Positions 49,315-57,841 of a stretch of 64,000 nt of DNA are shown here, piece after piece. Where the stretch lies: assembly GCF_900167365.1 (NCBI RefSeq), contig NZ_FUXL01000007.1:124001-188000 (forward strand). The letters run 5' to 3'. The notes below the pieces were generated by a model that saw only the letters and a program-made list of their open reading frames with translations, was not told the DNA's origin and ran no database searches. The position numbers and the translations under genes were made by a program. Source of the stretch: Consotaella salsifontis (GTDB lineage Bacteria; Pseudomonadota; Alphaproteobacteria; Rhizobiales; Rhizobiaceae). Within the stretch, counting starts at the first letter, position 1. Every line of letters starts with the position of its first letter.

Positions 49315-50226
49315 GTGCCAGAACTGCCGGAAGTGGAAACGGTGCGACGCGGGCTTCAGCCGGTGATGGAGGGCGCGACGATCGCGGACGTGACGCTGCG
49401 CCGGCCCGATCTGCGCCTGCCGCTGCCCGAGCGGTTCGCCGAGCGGCTTGCCGGGCGGGGGATCGACCATCTCGGCCGGCGGGCCAAATATCTCCTGGCC
49501 GAACTCGACGACGGCACGACATTGGCGATCCACCTCGGCATGTCGGGCTCCATGCGCATCGAGGCCGCTGACGACGCCACAGCCGATGCCCGCGCACGGG
49601 TGCCCGGCGCGTTCCTGTTTCCGCGCTCCACGACGCTCACCCACGACCACGTCGTCTTCCACCTCAAGGACGGCCCGTCGGGTCCGGCAACGATCGTCTT
49701 CAACGATCCACGCCGCTTCGGGTTGATGACTCTCATCGAGCCCGGCGGCATGGAGACCCATCCCCTCTTTCGCCACCTCGGTATCGAGCCGACAGGCAAC
49801 GCACTTTCGGGCGAGGCACTGGCCCGCCTCTTCGCAGGCAAGGCCGCGCCCCTCAAGGCGGCGCTTCTCGACCAGCGCCTGATCGCCGGCCTCGGCAACA
49901 TCTATGTCTGCGAGGCGCTGTGGCGCGCCCGCCTCTCTCCGCGCCGCGCCGCCGGCAGCCTCGTCACCCGCGACGGCAAGGCCACCAAACGCCTCGAGGC
50001 CTTGGCTCTTTCGGTTCGGGAGACCATTGCCGACGCCATCGCCGCAGGCGGTTCGACCCTCAAGGATTACCGGCAGGCCGACGGCTCGCTCGGCTATTTC
50101 CAGCATTCCTTCGCGGTCTACGGCCGCGAGGGCGAGGCGTGTCGGCACGAGAACTGCCGCGGCATCATCTCACGCATCGTCCAGTCCGGCCGCTCCACTT
50201 TCTTTTGTCCGATCTGCCAGCGCTGA
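49315..50226 (+). CDS. mutM: Formamidopyrimidine-DNA glycosylase
   Basis: A 303-residue base-excision repair enzyme that removes 8-oxoguanine. After removal of Met the active site is Pro1, so the start must be the GTG at 49315 (giving [14 protein letters not shown]); upstream in-frame ATGs would bury the catalytic proline. The helix-two-turns-helix around [14 protein letters not shown] and the C-terminal zinc finger (C-x4-C ... CPIC) are intact. The x4 spacing is, as I recall, usual in alphaproteobacteria. GAGGA precedes the GTG. Confidence 0.94.
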   Translation: MPELPEVETVRRGLQPVMEGATIADVTLRRPDLRLPLPERFAERLAGRGIDHLGRRAKYLLAELDDGTTLAIHLGMSGSMRIEAADDATADARARVPGAFLFPRSTTLTHDHVVFHLKDGPSGPATIVFNDPRRFGLMTLIEPGGMETHPLFRHLGIEPTGNALSGEALARLFAGKAAPLKAALLDQRLIAGLGNIYVCEALWRARLSPRRAAGSLVTRDGKATKRLEALALSVRETIADAIAAGGSTLKDYRQADGSLGYFQHSFAVYGREGEACRHENCRGIISRIVQSGRSTFFCPICQR

Positions 50227-50309
50227 GCATCGAGGCGTTCGGTCCGGCTTGCAACCAGCCTTGGCTGACATAAGCTCAACGAAAGACTGGCATCAAAAGA
50301 GAGTGAATC

Positions 50310-51083
50310 ATGGCTTACGAGACGATCCGGGTTGAGGTCAGGGGGCGCGTCGGCCTCGTCACGCTGCATCGGCCGGCGGCCATGAACGCGATGAGCACGA
50401 CCCTGCTCAAGGAGCTGATGCAGGCGCTCGTCGCCTTCGACAAGGATCAGAAGATCGGCGCCATCGTCGTCACCGGGTCGGACAAAGTCTTCGCCTCCGG
50501 TTTTGACGTCAAGGAGATGCAGTCCCTCGACTTTCCCGACATCTTCTATGGCGACTTCCCCAACGAGGGGGAACGAATCGCCGACATCCGCAAGCCGATC
50601 ATCGCCGCCGTCGCCGGCTTCGCGCTCGGCGCGGGATGCGAACTCGCCCTTGCCTGCGACATCCTGTTTGCTGCCGATAGCGCCAAGTTCGGCCTGCCCC
50701 AGATCACCCTCGGCATTCTGCCTGGCATGGGCGGCACACAGCGTCTGGCGCGCTCCATCGGCAAGGCCAAGACGATGGACCTGTGCCTCACCGGCCGCAT
50801 GATGGGAGCCGAGGAGGCGGAGCGCTGCGGCCTGGTTGCACGGGTCGTTCCCGCCGCCAACCTTCTGGAGGAGGCGCTTCGCACCGCCGACCGGATTTCC
50901 GACTTCTCCCTACCCGCCGTGATGATGGCCAAGGAGGCGGTGGCGCGAGCTTACGAAACCCCGCTGAGCGAGGGGCTGGTGGCCGAGCGTCGGCTGTTCC
51001 AGGCCGCCTTCGCCCTGGATGACCGGGCCGAGGGCATGCAGGCTTTCGTCGAAAAGCGCGAGGCGCAGTTCAAAAATCGCTGA
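50310..51083 (+). CDS. Crotonase-family protein, enoyl-CoA hydratase-like
   Basis: A 257-residue enoyl-CoA hydratase homologue. The oxyanion-hole segments and GAGCELALACD with E111 (the first catalytic glutamate) are present. The second catalytic glutamate, usually in a QPE motif, is replaced by Q131 (FGLPQITLGILPG). It may therefore have changed or weak hydratase activity, or act on another CoA ester. AGAGAG precedes the ATG. It precedes rpsT in the same direction across 264 bases. Confidence 0.85.
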   Translation: MAYETIRVEVRGRVGLVTLHRPAAMNAMSTTLLKELMQALVAFDKDQKIGAIVVTGSDKVFASGFDVKEMQSLDFPDIFYGDFPNEGERIADIRKPIIAAVAGFALGAGCELALACDILFAADSAKFGLPQITLGILPGMGGTQRLARSIGKAKTMDLCLTGRMMGAEEAERCGLVARVVPAANLLEEALRTADRISDFSLPAVMMAKEAVARAYETPLSEGLVAERRLFQAAFALDDRAEGMQAFVEKREAQFKNR

Positions 51084-51214
51084 GCGAGGCAAATAAGGCT
51101 GCGCTGACGCTCGGAGACGGCGCTCTGGCCCCACCTCAAACCAGGATTTTGCGGTTCTGGCCACCCGGCCCCATCATCCTCGGTTGAAAAAGCGCGAACA
51201 GCCGCACAGCCGCG

Positions 51215-51243
51215 TTGACGGCTCCGCTCGCGATGCCTATAAG
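51215..51243 (+). promoter_or_regulatory. Strong sigma-70-type promoter of rpsT
   Basis: TTGACG at 51215 and TATAAG at 51238 are separated by 17 bases, close to the ideal housekeeping promoter. They lie 105 bases before the rpsT start, leaving a leader that could carry feedback control. Confidence 0.7.
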
Positions 51244-51347
51244 GAGCGCGACATTTGGCGGCTCCTCCTGGGGCCGTTGTTTTCGTGTGTGGCTCAGCTT
51301 GCCTGCCCACGCCCGCGGAACAAGAGCCCTAACGAGAGAGACGACCC

Positions 51348-51620
51348 ATGGCCAATACGTCGTCGGCCAAAAAGGCCACGCGAAAGATCGCGCGACGCAC
51401 CGAGATGAACAAGAACCGCCGCTCCCGCGTGCGCACTTATCTGCGCCGCGTCGAGGAGGCCCTGGCCTCCGGCGACAAGGACGCCGCGGTCGGCGCCTTC
51501 CATGCGGCGGAGCCGGAGCTGATGCGCGCCGCCTCCAAGGGCGTGTTCCACAAGAACACCGCCTCGCGGAAGGTATCCCGCCTGGCTGCCCGCGTGAACG
51601 CCCTCGTCACCGCCGGCTGA
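51348..51620 (+). CDS. rpsT: 30S ribosomal protein S20
   Basis: A 90-residue very basic protein with [20 protein letters not shown] and the [20 protein letters not shown] core of S20, which binds 16S rRNA. It is followed by a strong terminator and is the usual neighbour of dnaA in Rhizobiales-like genomes. Confidence 0.97.
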   Translation: MANTSSAKKATRKIARRTEMNKNRRSRVRTYLRRVEEALASGDKDAAVGAFHAAEPELMRAASKGVFHKNTASRKVSRLAARVNALVTAG

Positions 51621-52256
51621 TCAGCGTCTTCTTAGGACAGAATTGGAGGCTCGACCCTTGGTCGGGCCTCTTTTGATTCACGGCGCATGACAGCGAGTCG
51701 GCGCCGTCATGGAGCTGCGGCGTCCACTTCCCTCCCAATTGCAACTTCGCATATTTTTATTTTTAATTTCAGTTATTTATCCGAGGTCGCGCAAAGCCAT
51801 AAAAACGCTAAGCCGGCATTCGGCGAGACTCGCAGAGTCAAGAGGCGAAGGCGCGAATTTTTTATATTTTGGGCCGTACCCACCGCTTTCTCCACGCGCC
51901 ACTCACAGCTTGCCTTGAGAATCAGGGTATTGGCCGGCGCGACAAAAGCGCGCCTATCGCATCCGCGCCACACTGCGCGAAGCTGCAAGGCGATTTCCCG
52001 GATTCGTCTCTTGCCCGCCGCAGCGTCCTTGCGTACTTTCCCCTTCGCTGAAGAGAAGGAAGACCAAGTGCGGAGCTTGCCGAACATTTCCAGAGCCACA
52101 TCTTTTAGGCTTCCCGCTCTGGAAGCAACCAGCGGCATTGACTTCCTCGCTGCGATGCAGCCCTCTTAGCACATCTCGGAATTTTACTTAACATTCGGAG
52201 ATAGTACCTTTGCTGCGGGGTTGCCCTCGCGGAAGAAACGCGTTCGGAGACTGAAA
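51621..52256. other. Long spacer between rpsT and the rhodanese-dnaA unit
   Basis: After the rpsT terminator the spacer turns strongly AT-rich (about 51740-51875, with runs of T and A), contrasting with the rest of the window. It contains a GACTC-GCA-GAGTC palindrome at 51827-51839 made of two GANTC sites, and single GATTC sites at 51675 and 52001. A weak TTATCC-like element at 51777 matches only six of nine DnaA-box positions. I see no convincing gene. It probably holds the dnaA promoter. Confidence 0.5.
51646..51674 (+). terminator. Rho-independent terminator of rpsT
   Basis: An 11-pair stem, GAGGCTCGACC with GGTCGGGCCTC (one GU pair) and a 3-base loop, is directly followed by TTTT. It begins 26 bases after the stop. 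Confidence 0.85.
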
Positions 52257-52688
52257 ATGACAGAAAAATATAAGGGCGACGTCACGCCCAAAGAGTGCTG
52301 GGACGCACTCGCCAATGATCCGAGCGCCGTTCTTGTCGATGTTCGCACTGCGGCAGAGTGGGCCTTCGTCGGCATTCCGGATCTTTCCAGTCTTGGCCGT
52401 CAGCCGATCCTCGCCGAGTGGCAGAGCTATCCCTCGATGGCGGTCGACGCGGCATTCGCCGACAAGCTCTCCGATGCCGTCGCCGCCCTTGGCGCGGACA
52501 CGGAGACCCCGCTTTATTTTCTCTGCCGCTCCGGCGCCCGCAGCGTCGCCGGAGCGACGGCAATGACGGCGCGCGGCTATTCCCATTGCTTCAATATTCT
52601 CGAGGGCTTCGAGGGCCCGCTTGATGGCGCGCGGCATCGCGGCGCCTCGGGATGGAAGGCCGCTGGCCTGCCGTGGGTGCAGCAATGA
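52257..52688 (+). CDS. Rhodanese-domain protein upstream of dnaA
   Basis: A 143-residue single rhodanese domain. The active cysteine is C90 in the loop CRSGAR, a normal six-residue sulfurtransferase loop. It probably moves sulfane sulfur in the cytoplasm. Its stop overlaps the dnaA start (ATGA), so the two share a message and may be translationally coupled, which is unusual for dnaA. GGAG precedes the ATG. Confidence 0.88.
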   Translation: MTEKYKGDVTPKECWDALANDPSAVLVDVRTAAEWAFVGIPDLSSLGRQPILAEWQSYPSMAVDAAFADKLSDAVAALGADTETPLYFLCRSGARSVAGATAMTARGYSHCFNILEGFEGPLDGARHRGASGWKAAGLPWVQQ

Positions 52689-54259
52689 GCGTGCCCGTTC
52701 TGCGTCTTTCCGGTCGTCCCGAGGGCTCCGTGGAGGGCATTCCGTCGCTTTCGGCGGGTCGGAAAATGGCGGCGGGGAGCGACGATGCGATGGCGGATGG
52801 TGGCGAAGGTGGCGCGGCGGAGTGCCTGCAGCGCGTGAAGGCGCGGCTCAAGGCGCAGCTTGGTCAGGAGATCTTCTCGAGCTGGTTCCAGCGCATGAAG
52901 CTGGAGGAGATCGCCAAGGGCTCGGTCCGCGTCTCCGTGCCGACCGCCTTTCTCAAGACATGGATTCAAGGCCACTATCGCGACGTCCTCACGGCGGCTT
53001 TTGCGGAGGAAGTGCCAGGTACGCTCGCCGTCGACATCGTCGTGCGCAGCGCGGTGCGCTCCGGCGCGCGCATCCTTCCGCCCCAACCCGCCAATGGCGC
53101 CGGGGATGCGACGGGCGAGCGCGCGACGTCGAGCGTCCAGCCGGCGGCGGTCGCTCCGGCCGAAGTTTCGCGCGCCCCCACAGCGCCGACGAACGGCGTC
53201 CCTTTCCGCGGCGGCGAGTTCGGCTCGCCCCTCGACCAGCGCTATGTGTTCGAATCCTTCGTTGAGGGCGCGTCCAACCGCGTCGCCTTCGCCGCCGCGC
53301 GGGCCGTCGCCGAGAACGGCCCAGCCTCCGTGCGCTTCAATCCGCTTTTCATTCATGCCTCCGTCGGGCAGGGAAAGACCCATCTCCTCCAGGCCATCGC
53401 CAACGCGGCGATCCAGCGGGCCGACCAGCCACGCGTCGTCTATCTGACGGCGGAGTACTTCATGTGGCGGTTCGCCGCCGCCATCCGCGACAACCAGGCG
53501 CTCGACTTCAAGGAAGCCTTGCGCGGCATTGACATCCTCGTCATCGACGACATGCAGTTCCTGCAGGGCAAGTCGATCCAGCAGGAGTTCTGCCACCTCC
53601 TCAACGCGCTGATCGACAGCGCGCGGCAGGTGGTGGTGGCCGCCGACCGGCCGGCCTACGAGCTGGAATCGCTGGATGCCCGGGTACGCTCGCGTCTTGC
53701 CGGCGGCGTCGCCATCGAGATCGCAGCCCCTGACTTCGAGATGCGCAAGGCCATCCTCGTCACGCGCATGAAGGCGATGCAGGCGGAGGACGCCGGCTTC
53801 CAGATGTCGGAGAAGGTGATCGATCACATCGCCCGCCGCGTCACCGGCAGCGGACGCGACCTCGAGGGCGCCTTCAACCAGATCGCGTTCCGCCACTCGG
53901 TCGGCCAGCCACTGAGCGAGGAGCATCTCGACGATCTGCTCAACTCGCTCACCCGTTCCAACGGCGACAAGCGCGTTCGCATCGAGGATATTCTGCGGTT
54001 CGTTTCGCGCCACTACAACGTCACGCGCACCGACATCATGTCGAGCCGGCGCACCCGCACCGTGGTTCGTCCGCGCCAGATTGCCATGTATCTGGCAAAG
54101 ACCATGACTCCGCGCTCGCTGCCCGAGATCGGGCGCCGCTTCGGCGGGCGCGATCACACCACCGTGCTTCATGCCGTGAGAAAGATCGAGGCGGAGCGGG
54201 AGAAGGATGCCAAGCTCGCCGAGGAACTGGACCTCATCCGCCGGATGATCGAGGAATAG
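52685..54259 (+). CDS. dnaA: Chromosomal replication initiator protein DnaA
   Basis: A 524-residue initiator. Domain I begins near [21 protein letters not shown]. The AAA+ domain has [14 protein letters not shown] (Walker A, about residue 228) and [14 protein letters not shown] (Walker B). Domain IV ends with [14 protein letters not shown], the DnaA-box-binding signature. I chose the ATG overlapping the rhodanese stop. That gives a 50-residue leader not usual in DnaA, so ATGs at 52766 or 52790 are real alternatives. Confidence 0.93.
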   Translation: MSVPVLRLSGRPEGSVEGIPSLSAGRKMAAGSDDAMADGGEGGAAECLQRVKARLKAQLGQEIFSSWFQRMKLEEIAKGSVRVSVPTAFLKTWIQGHYRDVLTAAFAEEVPGTLAVDIVVRSAVRSGARILPPQPANGAGDATGERATSSVQPAAVAPAEVSRAPTAPTNGVPFRGGEFGSPLDQRYVFESFVEGASNRVAFAAARAVAENGPASVRFNPLFIHASVGQGKTHLLQAIANAAIQRADQPRVVYLTAEYFMWRFAAAIRDNQALDFKEALRGIDILVIDDMQFLQGKSIQQEFCHLLNALIDSARQVVVAADRPAYELESLDARVRSRLAGGVAIEIAAPDFEMRKAILVTRMKAMQAEDAGFQMSEKVIDHIARRVTGSGRDLEGAFNQIAFRHSVGQPLSEEHLDDLLNSLTRSNGDKRVRIEDILRFVSRHYNVTRTDIMSSRRTRTVVRPRQIAMYLAKTMTPRSLPEIGRRFGGRDHTTVLHAVRKIEAEREKDAKLAEELDLIRRMIEE

Positions 54260-54276
54260 GGGCTTCGGCCCTTTCC

Positions 54277-54336
54277 AAGCGCCTTCATCGGCATATTCGG
54301 CCACGACGGCGCCCCGTCGTGGCCGAAGGCGCTTTT
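54277..54336 (+). terminator. Long hairpin terminator between dnaA and dnaN
   Basis: A perfect 14-base stem (54296-54309 with 54314-54327, loop CGCC) is extended by an outer 7-base stem, AAGCGCC with GGCGCTT, across a bulge, then TTTT. It should end dnaA transcription and separate it from dnaN. Confidence 0.8.
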
Positions 54337-54419
54337 CAAGCCTGTCTCAAGACTTTAAAACGGTCCGACACGTCGCAGGAAAAGCCGCGCCACGCGGCCC
54401 CGAGCTCTACGGTTTTCAC

Positions 54420-55541
54420 ATGCGTATCATCATCGAGCGTTCGAACCTTCTGAAATCGCTCAGCCGCGTGCATCGGGTGGTCGAACGGCGCAACACGATC
54501 CCGATCCTGTCGAACGTGCTCCTGAAGACGGAAGAGGGCGCGCTCGGGCTCAAGGCGACAGACCTCGACCTGGAGATCACCGAGAGCGTTGCGGCTGAGG
54601 CCGAACAGGACGGCGCGACCACCGTTCCCGCGCATCTTCTCTATGACATCGTCCGCAAGCTCGCCGAGGGCGCCGAGGTCAGGCTGGCAACGACGCCGGA
54701 AGGCAACCAGCTTACCATCACGGCCGGACGCTCGAATTTCCGCCTGCAATGCCTGCCGGAAGCAGATTTCCCGGATATCACCGCGGGAACCTTCAGCCAT
54801 TCCTTCACGATTCAGGCGGCCGATTTCGCCCGCCTCGTGGAGCGCACGCAGTTCGCCATCTCCACCGAGGAGACGCGCTACTATCTCAACGGCATCTTCC
54901 TCCACACCATCGAGACGGACGGGGCCCTGAAGCTGCGGGCCGTGGCGACGGACGGCCACCGGCTTGCCCGCGCCGAGGTGACGGCGCCGGTGGGCTCCGA
55001 GGGAATGCCGGGCATCATCGTGCCGCGAAAGACGGTGGGCGAACTCCAGAAGCTTCTCGGAGACGATGCCGAGGCCGAGGTCAAGGTCGAGCTGTCGGAC
55101 GCCAAGATCCGTTTCGCGATCGGCTCGGTGGTTCTAACCTCCAAGCTCATCGACGGCACCTTCCCCGACTATCAGCGGGTGATCCCGGCCGGAAACGACA
55201 AGCAGCTGACGCTGGATCGCGCCGTCTTCTCCTCGGCGGTCGATCGCGTGTCCACCATCTCCTCCGAGCGCGGCAGGGCGGTCAAGCTTAGCCTCGGAAA
55301 CGGCCAGATGGTTCTCACCGTCAACAGCCCCGACGCCGGCACGGCGACTGAGGAAATCCCCGTCGGCTACGAGTCCGATGACCTCGAGATCGGCTTCAAT
55401 GCCCGCTATCTCCTCGACATCACCGGTCAGCTTTCCGGCGAGGAGTCGGTCTTCATGCTCGCCGATCCCGGCTCGCCCACACTGATCAGGGACGGCTCCG
55501 ACGACAGCACGCTCTACGTGCTGATGCCGATGCGCGTCTGA
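54420..55541 (+). CDS. dnaN: DNA polymerase III beta sliding clamp
   Basis: A 373-residue clamp protein, with MRIIIERSNLLKSLSRVHRVVERRNT start, FLQ-type core LQCLPEADFPD, and the C-terminal end DDSTLYVLMPMRV. It forms the ring that holds polymerase III on DNA. It lies between dnaA and recF in the classic order but behind a terminator, so it needs its own promoter; TTTAAAA at about 54353 is a possible -10 element. Confidence 0.97.
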   Translation: MRIIIERSNLLKSLSRVHRVVERRNTIPILSNVLLKTEEGALGLKATDLDLEITESVAAEAEQDGATTVPAHLLYDIVRKLAEGAEVRLATTPEGNQLTITAGRSNFRLQCLPEADFPDITAGTFSHSFTIQAADFARLVERTQFAISTEETRYYLNGIFLHTIETDGALKLRAVATDGHRLARAEVTAPVGSEGMPGIIVPRKTVGELQKLLGDDAEAEVKVELSDAKIRFAIGSVVLTSKLIDGTFPDYQRVIPAGNDKQLTLDRAVFSSAVDRVSTISSERGRAVKLSLGNGQMVLTVNSPDAGTATEEIPVGYESDDLEIGFNARYLLDITGQLSGEESVFMLADPGSPTLIRDGSDDSTLYVLMPMRV

Positions 55542-55555
55542 TCGTTCCCTCCGGC

Positions 55556-56719
55556 GTGGTCGTGGACGAGACGGCCGCGCAGGACAATGCCGGCGCCGCC
55601 GTCCCGGTCCGCCTCACCGAGCTGAGGCTCGTCGACTTCCGCAATTATGCCGGCCTTCGCCTGGACCTGACCGGCCGCTTCGTCGTGCTTTGCGGCGAGA
55701 ACGGCGCGGGCAAGACCAATCTGCTCGAGGCTGTCTCCCTGCTTTCGCCCGGGCGCGGCCTGCGCCGCGCCGCCTATCCGGAAATGGCACGAGGCGGGGC
55801 GAGCGGCTTCGCCGTGCGCGCCGGCGTGGAGGGCGCCGCCGGTCCGGTAGCGTTGGCCACGACGGTACGGGCCGATGCCGAGACCGGCAGCTTCGCCCGA
55901 CAGGTGAAGATCGACGAGACGCCGGCGCGCACCGCCGACGAATTGCTCGACCATCTGCGCATCCTCTGGCTGACGCCGGCCATGGATGGCCTGTTCACGG
56001 GGCCGGCGGGCGACCGGCGGCGTTTTCTCGACCGGCTGGTGCTGACCATCGATCCGGCCCACGGGCGACGCGCGGCCGACTATGAGCGCGCGATGCGCAG
56101 CCGCAACCGCCTTCTTGCCGACGGCTGCCGCGACGAGCGCTGGCTGGAGGGCATCGAAGCCCAGATGGCGGAGCTCGGCATCGCCATGGCCCTCGCCCGG
56201 CGCGAGCTGACCGGCCTCCTTCGCGCGATCGTCGACGCAGCCGACGACACCCCCTTCCCCAAGGCCGATCTCGTCCTTTCGAGCGGTCTCGGCGAGGACG
56301 CGCTTGACCGACCGGCCGCGGATATGGAGGACGCGCTGCGCCTGTCGCTCGCGCGTTCGCGCTTCGCCGATGCGGCGGCGGGCCGATCGCTGGAAGGGCC
56401 ACACCGGGCGGACCTCGCGGTCTTCCACCGCGCCAAGGCAATGCCGGCCGCCCTGTCCTCGACGGGCGAGCAGAAGGCGCTGCTCATCGGCCTCATCCTC
56501 GCCCACGCCAGTCTCGTTTCCTCAATGGGTGGCGCAACGCCGGTGCTCCTCCTCGACGAGATTGCGGCGCATCTCGACGCCGGGCGGCGCGCGGCCCTCT
56601 TCGATCTCATCGACGGACTGGGCGTCCAGTCCTTCCTGACCGGCACCGACCCCAACCTTTTCGAGGCTCTGGGCTCGCGCGCCCAGCACCTGACCATACG
56701 GAGCGGCACCCTCGCATGA
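55556..56719 (+). CDS. recF: DNA replication and repair protein RecF
   Basis: A 387-residue SMC-like ATPase that helps load RecA at gaps. Walker A is GENGAGKTN (about residues 48-56), and the signature/Walker B region STGEQKALLIGLILAH ... LLLDEIAAHLD is intact. The family sequence proper begins at LRLVDFRNY. The start is GTG at 55556 or 55562, both weakly supported. Its stop overlaps the MoeB-like start (ATGA). Confidence 0.93.
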   Translation: MVVDETAAQDNAGAAVPVRLTELRLVDFRNYAGLRLDLTGRFVVLCGENGAGKTNLLEAVSLLSPGRGLRRAAYPEMARGGASGFAVRAGVEGAAGPVALATTVRADAETGSFARQVKIDETPARTADELLDHLRILWLTPAMDGLFTGPAGDRRRFLDRLVLTIDPAHGRRAADYERAMRSRNRLLADGCRDERWLEGIEAQMAELGIAMALARRELTGLLRAIVDAADDTPFPKADLVLSSGLGEDALDRPAADMEDALRLSLARSRFADAAAGRSLEGPHRADLAVFHRAKAMPAALSSTGEQKALLIGLILAHASLVSSMGGATPVLLLDEIAAHLDAGRRAALFDLIDGLGVQSFLTGTDPNLFEALGSRAQHLTIRSGTLA

Positions 56720-57480
56720 CCACGTCCAACCCGCTTTCTCCGGAAGAACTGAAGCGCTATGCCCGTCACATCGTCCTGCCCGAGGTGGGCGGCGCGGGCC
56801 AACAGGCCATGAAGCGCGCCCGCGTCCTGGTGATCGGCGCCGGCGGCATCGGCTCGCCTGTCCTGCTCTATCTGGCGGCAGCCGGCATCGGCACCATCGG
56901 CGTCACCGACAACGATGCCGTCTCGTTGTCCAACCTTCAGCGTCAGGTGCTCCACGGCGTCGAGGATATCGGCCGCCCGAAGATCGAAAGCGCCGCCGCC
57001 GCGATCGCCACCCTCAACCCTCACGTGACCGTCGAGCAGCACAACTGCCGCATCGACGAGGAGAATGGCGGCTCCCTCGTCTCAAGCTATGATCTCGTCA
57101 TCGACGGGTCCGACAATTTCGCCACCCGCTTTGGAATGGCAGACCTCTGCGAAAGAGAGAAGCGCCCGCTGGTGACGGCGGCCGTCAACCGCTTCTCCGG
57201 TTCCATCACCACTCTCGTTCCGTTCCAGGAAGGCAAGGACGGGCACCTCAACCCCGGCTATCGCGACCTCTTCCCGGCGCCCCCGCCGGAGGGGCTGGTG
57301 CCAAGCTGCGCAGAGGCCGGCATTCTCGGCATCGTCCCGGGCATTCTGGGAACGCTGGCGGCGGCCGAGGCGATCAAGCTGGTCTGTGGGCTGGGCGATC
57401 TCCTCATTGGCCGGCTGCTCCTCGTGGACTGCCTGACCATGCGATTCGACGAGGTGCGCTACAAGCGAAGGAAGTCCTGA
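56716..57480 (+). CDS. MoeB/ThiF/HesA-family adenylyltransferase
   Basis: A 254-residue E1-like enzyme that adenylates the C-terminus of a sulfur-carrier protein (MoaD or ThiS). It has GAGGIGSP for ATP, DNDAVSLSNLQRQ, and the conserved SCAEAGILG with C198. The zinc cysteines normally found as CYRC are absent: the site reads GYRD (181-184). The second C-terminal pair is also missing. The protein may lack structural zinc. It is fused to recF by an ATGA overlap, an uncommon neighbour. Confidence 0.85.
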   Translation: MTTSNPLSPEELKRYARHIVLPEVGGAGQQAMKRARVLVIGAGGIGSPVLLYLAAAGIGTIGVTDNDAVSLSNLQRQVLHGVEDIGRPKIESAAAAIATLNPHVTVEQHNCRIDEENGGSLVSSYDLVIDGSDNFATRFGMADLCEREKRPLVTAAVNRFSGSITTLVPFQEGKDGHLNPGYRDLFPAPPPEGLVPSCAEAGILGIVPGILGTLAAAEAIKLVCGLGDLLIGRLLLVDCLTMRFDEVRYKRRKS

Positions 57481-57495
57481 GCGAGCGCACAAAGA

Positions 57496-57519
57496 AAGGC
57501 CGCCGGGACCGGCGGCCTT
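57496..57519. terminator. Shared terminator between MoeB-like gene and DUF1328 gene
   Basis: AAGGCCGCC pairs perfectly with GGCGGCCTT around a 6-base loop. Read on the minus strand it is followed by TTTCTTT, so it ends the DUF1328 message and may serve both convergent genes. Confidence 0.75.
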
Positions 57520-57548
57520 CCTCAACAAAGCTAAAGTCTGCGTTCAGT

Positions 57549-57719
57549 CTATATGGAGCGACGACGGAAGCCGCCGAAGATGAGAGACAGGACGAACAGA
57601 ACAATCGCCACGAAGAAGATGATCTTGGCGATGCCGACAGCCGTGCCAGCAATACCACCAAAGCCAAGAGCGGCGGCAATCAGCGCGATTACGAGGAATG
57701 TCAGAGCCCAACCGAGCAT
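57549..57719 (-). CDS. DUF1328 small membrane protein
   Basis: A 56-residue peptide with two membrane spans. It starts [20 protein letters not shown], continues with [20 protein letters not shown] and ends GGFRRRSI. This is the DUF1328 (YtjA) family; its function is unknown, with stress links in some species. AAGGA precedes the ATG. Base use and length are normal for the family. Confidence 0.88.
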   Translation of the reverse strand: MLGWALTFLVIALIAAALGFGGIAGTAVGIAKIIFFVAIVLFVLSLIFGGFRRRSI

Positions 57720-57841
57720 TTGAAGTGTCCTTTCCGACGAGAAACTTCAGGATCGTTCGGCAGGACAACGCGCCAATTCGCGTTTGGTTCATCTCGACTT
57801 TCATGAATTCGCCACAGACACATTGCGCCGTTCGGCACGTG

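Noticed and set aside
51687-52169. 160-codon frame between rpsT and the rhodanese gene
   Set aside because: No family, no ribosome site, odd composition crossing the AT-rich block, and start placed just after a terminator.
51621-52256. Chromosome origin (oriC) next to dnaA
   Set aside because: Only one weak DnaA-box-like element was found and no cluster. In Rhizobiales the origin is often near hemE. The AT-rich block alone is not enough.
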